A DNA stretch of 64,000 nucleotides from Vitrella brassicaformis (Eukaryota > Sar > Vitrellaceae): positions 3,990 to 67,989 of the forward strand of contig CDMY01000432.1 in the NCBI GenBank assembly GCA_001179505.1. Reading direction: 5' to 3'. The position numbers were made by a program, and so were the translations under genes. Positions 56,389-64,000 of the stretch are shown here, piece by piece. How positions within the stretch are numbered: position 1 is the stretch's first letter; every line of letters begins with the position of its first letter. Below the pieces are notes generated by a model, which saw only the letters and a program-made list of their open reading frames with translations, made no database searches and was not told the origin of the DNA.

Positions 56389-57717
56389 TGTAGGTTTGAT
56401 GGTGTGACCCCGTCCACGTCTAAGCCAGGCGAGCCGATGGACCCCGCCGAGGTGCTCACCCCCGGCTACTTCGCCGGCTTCGGCATGCCGTCGCTGGCAG
56501 ACATGGACACGGGCGAGAGCGGCGACATGTTCAGGAAGGAGCTCAACGTGCCGAGAGTGGACAGGCGGCTGAGGTCCAGCAAGTCGGCGGAGGGTTTGAA
56601 GCCTGACGAGGTGAACGCGGGCTTCACCTACGACGAGTTTGACGAGGCCTACATGAAGGAGTTCGATCGGTATGTGGGCTTCTCCAAGAGACCCCTCAGG
56701 CCGGGCATGTTCGTGCAGGTACCTACCTTACCTGCAAACAGAGAAACAAACAGCCCATCTATCCATCCATCCATCCACCCATTGCATCTCGCTGTCTTTG
56801 TGCTGCATCGATGCAGGGCGAGATTGTCAAGGTGACTGACCGCCAGGCCTTCGTCGACGTGGGCATGCAGCAGCTCGCCACGCTGCCACGAAGCGATGTC
56901 GTCATGGACCCTACCGACAAGTCAGTATATATATAATACCCAACCGTCAGACGGACATCACACACCAGCCAGGACAGGATGGACCATCCTATCCTATCCT
57001 CTGTGCTCATGGCATGCCTGTGTGGTGTGTGGTGGGTGTGCTTCAGGACTCGTTTGAAGCAGATCCTCAAACCTGGCCAGAAAATCGAAGCCGAGATCAA
57101 AATGTAATCCTCAACCACACACTCACATCCAGTCTCTCTCTGTCAATCGACGCGATGCGTCGTATCTCTTTTCTGCCCTTTTGTGTTTGTTTTGTTGTCA
57201 GCATCGACGACAAGTCGCTAGTGCTGACGATGGCGAACCTGCAGTACTTCAACGCCTGGGAGAAGCTGGTGGAGATCCAGGCCAACGACCTCACCATCGA
57301 CGCCATGGTCCTCGCCGTCCCAAACACCGCCGGCGTGCAGGTCTCAGTCCTCGGAGTGCAGGCATGGCTCCCCAGCAGCCAAATGTGCCCACCTGGTAAG
57401 TAACCCTACCACCGCACAATCGGGCAGAAAAAGAACAGCGGTAGTGTGTGGTGGTGTATAGGTGTGGAGCCGACGGAGGAAATGATTGGCAAGCAGCTAC
57501 GCGTCAAGGTGCTAGATCTGGACATCGCCAACGACCGGCTGGTGGTCTCGCAGAAGCGAGCTGAGGTGGAGGAGCAGCTCAAGAACCTCTCGCGAGGCGA
57601 CCTCATCGAGGGCGTCGTCGAGTCCATACAGCCCTTCGGCGCTTTCATTGCCGTAAGTAACCCTCCCTCCCCGCCCGTGGCCCATCCACTCACTCCACCC
57701 CTTCTTCATTCCATTCA

Positions 57718-57750
<33 letters not shown>

Positions 57751-58697
57751 CGATCCATCAGTTCGGGTGCACCAATGCGTTGCTGCACGTGTCGCAGATA
57801 TCGTATCAGCGTGTCGACGAGGTGCCTTTGCCGATCGGCACCAAGGTCAAGGCCATGGTCATCGACTACGACAAGGTCACCGGCAGGGTGTCGCTGTCGA
57901 CCAAGGTGCTGGAGAAGGAGCCCGGCCAGATGCTGAGGAACTACACCGAGGTGTTTGAGGAGGCCGAGGAGACCGCCCGGCTGTACCATGACAGGATGGT
58001 GGCCGAGCAGAAGGCACGCGAGGAGGCAGCGAGGGAGCTCATTGCGTCGCTCGGCCTCAACGAGTCCATTCTGGTACGTATGCGACGCATGTGGCTCCAC
58101 TCCGGTCCATCCATCCATTCACCCAATGCATTGTGTGTGTCCGTTGTGTTGTGTGTCTTGTCTGTCCTACCTGTAAAACAGAATGTTGACTTCAACGAGG
58201 GTGCCCCGTCATTTGGCGAGCAGCCGGCCGCCCCACCCCCACCACCAACACAGGAGGGCCAGTCCACCGAAGGAGCCGCACCAACACGAGCCACAATCGA
58301 AGGTGAGTCAGCAGCCACCCGCCCATCTATCAACCAACGCCTTCTTGATGGATGAATGGATCGATGTGTGTGTGTGTGTGTGTGTGTGTAGATTACTCGC
58401 CCGAGAGCGGTAGGTGGTGTGCGCAGCGAGGCAGCGATTGGGTGGAGATGGACGAGGAGCAGGACGCCATGATCAAGGACCTATACGACAAGGGCGAGAG
58501 CAGATTCAGAGAGGACGAGTGAGTGAGAGCCAACGACCTGACCTCATCACCATACATACTCACAGACACAACAACACTTGCCCACCTCTCTCTCTGTGTG
58601 TGACAGTGACGAGTGGGAGGTCGATTGGGGTAAGCTTGTGTGCACCCGCCTGAGCGACGGGGGCAGCTTCCGCATCAAGCCGCCCACATCCTCGTAG
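53936..58697 (+). CDS. Plastid-type ribosomal protein S1 with long N-terminal extension
   Basis: Seventeen exons: 53936-54481, 54566-54736, 54860-54979, 55083-55276, 55361-55501, 55594-55832, 55928-56001, 56104-56291, 56394-56718, 56817-56920, 57047-57103, 57202-57395, 57462-57652, 57762-58073, 58182-58302, 58392-58518, 58607-58697 (TAG). They total 3195 nt, 1064 aa. The leader is a signal peptide (MPAISLPLFPLLSCVATMVS) followed by FQLPAFP and a basic Pro/Thr transit-like region. Residues about 75-650 are acidic and helical with no recognised domain. Three S1 OB folds follow at about 661-728, 735-822 and 829-900 (GEIVKVTDRQAFVDVG; LVEIQANDLTIDAMVLA; GDLIEGVVESIQPFGAFI with LLHVSQIS). S1 recruits mRNA to the 30S subunit. 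The second ATG at 53954 is an equally good start. Confidence 0.85.
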
Positions 58698-59439
58698 CGA
58701 CGCGACGCCATGGTGCGGCGTGGTGTGCATGGCATGGCATGGCGTGTTTGGATCAGTGAGCAAGTGCTAATGGGAGCACTCATCTGATCTGGCCTGCGAA
58801 ATGAAGCGAAGCGACCGGAGAGAGCGAGAGAGAGAGAGATACACAGCGAGGCATTGGTCTGTGTGTGTGGCCAGTGCCCATGTGTAAGTGCCGCGTGAGT
58901 GTGTCGTCAAGTCCAGTCCACCGGTGGGTACCGTCCATCTATCTTTCCGAAGGATAAAGATGTGGATGGGCGTTGCCGGCTGGCTGTGGCTGGGTGGCAT
59001 TCTCGCATTCCATGCAATCAAATCAGTCGGTGTCATTTTTTCTTTTGATTGGCATGACCGACCGATAGCTACCTAGATGGATGGATGGATGGATGGATGC
59101 TCGACGAGTGAGTGCTGCCACATAGACACAGTCCCGAGGGCTGTACTGCTGAAAGCAGCTTTGCGCCTTTAATGATAGCGACAGTTAAGCAAGTGAGGTG
59201 CCAGCAAGTTTGCAGAGAGGCCGTTAAGTCTGAGCGTCAGCAAATCAGGTGAAATCAGCTTTGCGACGCTCAGAGAGAGGATGCATGCAGAGCACTCCAA
59301 AACTGAGATGGCCCACGACCACTTTTGCGACAATCTGCAGCTCGCGCCCCCACTTGACGACAGTGATATTTTGCTCTGATATTGCTCTGCAAGGTCCCCT
59401 GCTGCACCTCTCGTGTCGTTTCTGCCACACACGTACAGC
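58698..59439. other. Intergenic, 0.74 kb, with dispersed repeat and hairpin
   Basis: No gene. It contains (TGGA)n at 59076-59098, one copy of a dispersed repeat (59174-59223), and a perfect inverted repeat at 59229-59238 and 59265-59274 (TCTGAGCGTC/GACGCTCAGA). Confidence 0.6.
59174..59223. repeat. Dispersed ~50-bp repeat, copy 1
   Basis: Aligns with 61593-61643 over its length (shared GTTAAGCAAG, GGGGTGC/GAGGTGC, and TTCTGCAGAGAGGCCG/TTTGCAGAGAGGCCG). On the minus strand both translate to GLSA(N/E)LLAP(H/R)LLN(C/R)RY, so the unit may once have been coding. Confidence 0.7.
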
Positions 59440-60848
59440 ATGCCCGTTCCCCCACCCCTCCCCCCTCCTGGCGCCAACGCGCCGTCCGTCGTGTCGCTAG
59501 CGGGCGCCCCGCAGGCCCTCTATCCTCACCCTCACTATGGATATCCGCCCCCCCATACGAAAATGGCCGGTAGGCGAGCGAGAAAGGTCCGAGGGGGCCA
59601 GGAGTTCCATGCATGGGAATTACGTATGCATTTCGTTGGGTGCATTTCGTTTTTTGTGGATGGATGCAGTTGACACAGGCCACCTGTCAGTGCAGAAGGC
59701 GTCTGCAGACTCGGAGGAAGAGAGAGAGGCCGCCGAGGAGCTGAGGGCATCGAAGCGCGGGGCCAAAAAGAACCGCTCGAAGAAGAAGAGCGGTAACAAG
59801 AGTGGCCTCCAGCCATTGCATTGGATGCATCCATCGGTCATGTTTGTCATGTGTGTGCAGATGGAACAGAGGAGTGGAGGCCGGGCTGTGAGACCAAGGA
59901 CAAAAACAAAAGCGGCCGCGGCCAAAAGCGAAAACACTCAACTGACGATAATGGTCAGTCAGTCAGCAAAGAGACACGCTCGTATGAACCGAAGAGCCGC
60001 ACCTCAGACCCGTGGCGGATTATTGGTGTGCTCTCCTCGTGTGTGTGGATTCGTGCAGAGTTAGATACCATGCTGGACGATGGCCGAGCCGTGCAGCTCT
60101 TCAGACGGTCGAGTCGCAGACTCAAAGGCCAAGAGCCCTCCACCACATCGCAGGCCGACAGCCGCCCCCCGCCGCCCTCCCACAAACAGCCCCCGGCCCC
60201 CAAAAAGCCCAAAGCCAAGGCCAAACCCAAGAAAAAGCCGGCAAAGGAGGAGGAAGAGGCGGCGCCGAAGCAGCGGGAGGACGCGGGGATGATGAACTTC
60301 AACCCCACCCGCTTCTTCTTCTACAACTCGCGGAGGGAGAGGGCGGACGATACGGCACACCACGGTGAGTGAATGGATTGCCGGGTGAGATACGCAGTGA
60401 TCTGTGGGAGATGGCCAACGAGGAAGTTCTTGACATGTGTGTGTGTGTGTGTGTTGATGTGTCAGCTTACTGGAGAGCTCGTTTCGGTGTTGACTCGGAC
60501 TCAGACTCAGAGCCCGACGAGCTGGAGCATCAGCACAAGGAGGAGGCCCCTGGGTGCTCGTCTGAGTGGGGCAACGAGGTGGAGAGGCCGAGCAACACGG
60601 CCTGGACGGCGGCAGAGGTGTGCCGCGGTGCAGAGGATGGGATGATCGACTTCAGCGACAGCAGCCTGATACTGTCGACGATGGGCGGTATGGGCTTTGG
60701 TATGGGGTGCGGCCTGCCGGGGGATGAGGATGGAGATAATGACCTGTCCCCCACGTGGTGGGAGCAGGGGATCGGCATACCGATGCCCGAGGAGCTGCCG
60801 GGAGACAGCGAGGCCATCTGGCCCGACCCCTTGTTTATGGACGAGTGA
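59440..60848 (+). CDS. Unknown protein with Lys-rich and acidic regions
   Basis: Exons are 59440-59569, 59670-59792, 59861-59953, 60059-60364 and 60466-60848 (TGA), 1035 nt, 344 aa, all GT-AG and in phase. A Pro-rich start (MPVPPPLPPPGANAP) is followed by a basic cluster (SKRGAKKNRSKKKSG), a second one ([18 protein letters not shown]), and an aromatic patch (FNPTRFFFYNSRRE). The tail is acidic and Gly/Met-rich (SDSDSEPDELE; TMGGMGFGMGCGLPGDEDGD). No domain is recognised. Two nuclear-localisation-like clusters suggest a nuclear protein (inference). Confidence 0.68.
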
Positions 60849-61592
60849 CAAGACACACACAGAGACACACATAGATAGATAGAGACACACGAACGGAACA
60901 TCCCATTGGTGCCACCAAGTGCCAAACACGGAGCTCTAGCCAGTAGATAGATAGCAGCGGACGGAGAGAGAGAGAGACGGACCAAGGGGACAGAGGGTCG
61001 TGTGTGGCGTGATTTCTGGCTGCACGCGTGTTTGTTTGTGATTGACTGCTGCTGGGTGACACTCTGCATCCGTCGGTGGATGCGATTGGCGTTTTTTGAA
61101 GTGGACATATTTTTGGTACCCAAACCGATGAATGGATTTCTTGACAGCAGCCGACGCACAACGAATGAACCTGCCGCTGTCATGGATCTCTTTCTCTCCC
61201 TCGGCTCGTCCGAGCCCCTCTCTCCCAGTAGCCGGCCTCCTCACACACGCAATCATGGTCCCAGCCAGCCGCCGCCTCCGCACGGCCGACATGAGCTGCT
61301 GGAGACAGAGCGAGGCGAAGGTCGCCGAGCCAACAGCAAAGCGAGGCGAAGGGCGGGAGACATGTCCGTGTGGGTGTGTGAGGCATTATCCATCCATGCC
61401 TCTCCTCTCCTCGGTGTGTGTATTGTCTGTCTGTTTGCCTGTTGGAGGGGAGCGGAGTGGACTGACCTGACCTATATGATATCGATCGATGTGCGGCCCA
61501 GGCCTGATGGATGGATGGCATGTTGATGCATTGCATTAGTGGGCCGAGGGGGCATGTATCTATGGATGTAGGCTGATATACCGCTTTTGTTC

Positions 61593-61643
61593 ATATCGAC
61601 GGTTAAGCAAGCGGGGTGCTAGCAGTTCTGCAGAGAGGCCGTC
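61593..61643. repeat. Dispersed ~50-bp repeat, copy 2
   Basis: Same orientation as the copy at 59174-59223, 2.4 kb away. The two flank the unknown gene at 59440-60848. Confidence 0.7.
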
Positions 61644-62500
61644 CGAATGCAGCCAAGCCAGCCAACCAACAACCACCCAACCACACCAACCACCCGCCCT
61701 CGTTATCCCCACACACCGCGCAAGGCAGCGCAGCGCAGCGCAGCACAGCACAGCACAGGACAGCGGACACGGCACCCAGCCAGTCAGTCGACCCGACCCA
61801 CACACAAGCCACACAACAGCCACACATCCATAGGTGTCAGTCACCAGCTGGGCAGGCAGGCCGGCCGGTCCAGAGTGGACACAGACGCACATTCGACCGC
61901 TTGACGAATTGCAGGCCGGCGGTGCGGCAGCATACCTGCCTCCCGCCCTCCCTCCCTCCCTGTCCCTCTCTCTGGTCACCTACCTCACGCCCACCCACTA
62001 CGGCAAGAGAGACCACCCTCCCTCGGCCTCATAAAACGGCCCAGAGGTGTGGTGCCCTCAACAAACAGACAGACACTGCCCCTCCCCGCCACTTCCTCTC
62101 ACCAAAGGCCCTTTAAGCGTTCACAAAATGGATGGATGGATGGATGGCACTCGCTCACAGATAGACAGAAATAGATAGGCAGGCAGGCAGGCAGGCAGAC
62201 AGAGAGAGGAAGGAACGATCGAGCGCATTGCCCAACATACATACATCAGACATGTGACTGACAAGAGAGACTCGATGAGACAACAAAAGGGAGAATAGAG
62301 AGAGGCTGGGTGGCATCAGCTGACGCATGAGGACGGGCTGATGCTGTGCTTCATTCAGTCATTCAGTCATTCATGAAAACACAACACAACACAACACAAC
62401 ACGGCCCGGCCCACAACACACGGAGACAACGACAACAACCAGAGAGGGCCAGCGCTCCCCAGCCAGCCGTCTGGCTATGGTACGTAGGATGTCTGTCTAC

Positions 62501-62527
62501 GGCCGGCCGGCCGGCCGGCCGGCCGGC
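62501..62527. repeat. (CCGG)n self-complementary tract
   Basis: About 27 bp of uninterrupted GGCC/CCGG units. It is fully palindromic, so it can extrude as a cruciform, and it is dense in CpG. Confidence 0.85.
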
Positions 62528-63863
62528 TGTCTGGCGCCATAACTTACAGGCGACAACCAACAAGTGGCTAAATGACTGCAGTAAGTAAGTACCTGCATCG
62601 CCACACCCCCGCACGCTCTCTCACACACACACACACACACACACATTCGTTCACAGACACGACGGATGGAGACAACGGGGTAGAGAGGTAGAGAGCTGGA
62701 TTAAACACAGAGAGCTATGTATGGGTATGCAGGCAGACAGACACCACGGACGGGACGCCGCCCACACCGCTACTCCTCATGATGAGCACACACAGGTATG
62801 GTATACAGATTTCGAGTACGCCTTCAAATCAGGTAGGGTAGCACTCACACCACCCCACACACGACCCACACATAGCCAGACAGACAGACTGACAGACAGA
62901 CAGAGTTGAGCAGAGACGAACGAGCCACGCAGCCCACCCACACAGCGGAGAGTTCGCTCTTCCTTGAGTGGCTTTGGGTGGAGAGACGGATAATAATGAG
63001 ATGAGTGGATAGCATACACACACACATACGCACACAGATATAGAGACAGGCAGACAGATGCACCAGCATCGTTCAACACACAACAGACACACAGACAGAC
63101 AGACAGCCCACCGACCCAATACCATACACCAAGTGTCAAGAGAGCACCTTCTTGCTGTCTCATCGCCAATAAAACCCTTCGTACGATACGATCATCCATC
63201 CACACGCCGGCGGCCAGGTTTTGAAGGCAAAAATGCTGGGCCCCCAGCACCACGACCACCACACCACACCGCACAGTCCGGACCAACAAGCATCCGCCCA
63301 CACGCGACCACAGGGAGGGGCTGCCGTCGGTGTTGGATTGAAACCACGCACACGCAGTGAGGGAGGGAGGGAGGGAGGCGACAGACAGACAGCAAGGAGC
63401 GGTAGGTGGACAGGGAGGTAGCAATAGGTGCGTGTGTGTCCTGTAGGTACGCAACCTTCACCATCCAGCTGGCAACATAAATAAATCGGCCGGCCTCGCC
63501 ATCCTGTCCTGCCTCTCTCTGTGTGTGTGAGTGTGTGTGCATGGTACGAATCAACCCGGGTGGGGTGGCACCCTCCCCCTCCCCCTTAGCCTACAGCACG
63601 ACATGACCGTGTGTGTCATAAAATTGGAAAGAAAGGAACAAGGACAAACACCTAAGCAGCCACAGCACCGACGTACCCCAGCCACCCACCTTACCACACC
63701 CACACACCCACACAAGCCACAAACGCATAAACTTTATCTCTCTCCCTCCCTCCGACCCAGCCCCCCGTTGACTTGACAGATCAGTGAGTGGTGCCTTGCA
63801 TTCAGTCACATGACTCCATGCATGCATGTGACGCCGGTCAGGTCAACCATCCGGTCGGTCAGC

Positions 63864-64000
63864 TCAGCCGGTGAACCATCTGACGATGCCCGTGACGTAG
63901 GAGGCGATGCCGGTGGAGTTGGGCGTCTGGTTGCGGACGGCACGCGGCCGCGACTGCTGCTGCCGGGGGGCGCGTATGAGGCCCACCTGCTTGAGCGGCA
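63864..64000 (-). CDS. C-terminal exon of an unidentified gene (partial)
   Basis: The minus-strand frame is open from the right edge to a TGA at 63864-63866. It reads PLKQVGLIRAPRQQQSRPRA, then TPNSTGIASYVTGIVRWFTG and stop. The codon composition is GC-rich like neighbouring exons. A basic Arg/Gln stretch precedes a short aromatic/hydrophobic end. The rest of the gene is outside the window, and the family cannot be named. Confidence 0.5.
   Translation of the reverse strand, partial: PLKQVGLIRAPRQQQSRPRAVRNQTPNSTGIASYVTGIVRWFTG

Larger units (their letters stand above)
60849..63863. other. Repeat-rich intergenic region, 3 kb
   Basis: No supported gene. Contents include dispersed repeat copy 2 (61593-61643), AGCGCAGC/ACAGCACAG repeats near 61728-61760, (TGGA)n at 62128-62145, (GGCA)n at 62177-62200, (ACAAC)n near 62378-62402, a CCGG palindrome (62501-62527) and (GGGA)n near 63361-63378. 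Frames here are low-complexity on both strands. Confidence 0.6.

Noticed and set aside
60849-63863. Genes in the right-hand repeat-rich gap
   Set aside because: Frames on both strands consist of repeat-derived peptides; no splice-consistent chain or known motif was found.

Overview
The window is nuclear DNA of an intron-rich, GC-rich protist. The best fit is a photosynthetic alveolate of the chromerid type (Vitrella-like). This is an inference from three things: a nuclear ribosomal S1 protein and a LON-domain protein, each with an N-terminal signal plus transit-like leader (plastid through a secretory route); a Cys-rich protein of the apicomplexan oocyst-wall (COWP/OWP) type; and a lineage-type mix of BTB, TLDc and ankyrin genes. 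Introns are mostly 50-120 nt with GT-AG ends, and many carry (CA)n after the donor or (TG)n just before the acceptor. I assembled gene models by hand from splice consensus and phase. In nearly all of them the exon lengths sum to a multiple of three.

Layout: 0-0.3 kb, the 3' end of a DEAH-box RNA helicase (+). 0.66-11.1 kb, a family cassette: two paralogous BTB/TLDc-like genes (both -), a remnant of a third copy, and a divergent pair of ankyrin genes between them. 11.1-13.9 kb, a multi-pass membrane PAS protein (+) with two in-frame TAG codons. 15.0-17.9 kb, an unrecognised coiled-coil protein ending in a CaaX-like tail (+). 17.9-21.0 kb, a microsatellite-rich gap. 21.0-24.1 kb, the oocyst-wall-like protein (-). 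25.2-27.2 kb, a LON-domain protein (-). 27.4-31.1 kb, a 904-residue disordered protein (+). 31.3-36.0 kb, a kinesin-3 with an FHA domain (-). 36.3-41.9 kb, a PAT1-like mRNA-decay factor (+).

42.8-47.6 kb is a degenerate mosaic: a gag relic with a CCHC knuckle, a second CCHC knuckle, a clear piece of ribonucleotide reductase small subunit, a 45-bp tandem duplication inside an ORF, and a spliceable DOT1-like methyltransferase segment. 48.2-49.1 kb holds a small unknown gene (+). 49.4-53.9 kb is exportin-T (-), with its start codon only 16 bp from that of the plastid-type S1 protein (+, to 58.7 kb). 59.4-60.8 kb is an unknown basic/acidic nuclear-type protein (+). The last 3 kb is repeat-rich, and the 3' end of a minus-strand gene enters at the right edge.

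The genes do not form a pathway. Housekeeping genes (helicase, kinesin, PAT1, exportin-T, S1) alternate with lineage-specific ones. The most unusual signals are the two TAG codons in an otherwise intact PAS gene, the 19-bp duplication that separates the natural ATG of the second BTB/TLDc gene from its frame, the 42.8-47.6 kb mosaic, the 16-bp head-to-head start pair, and two GC-AG introns.
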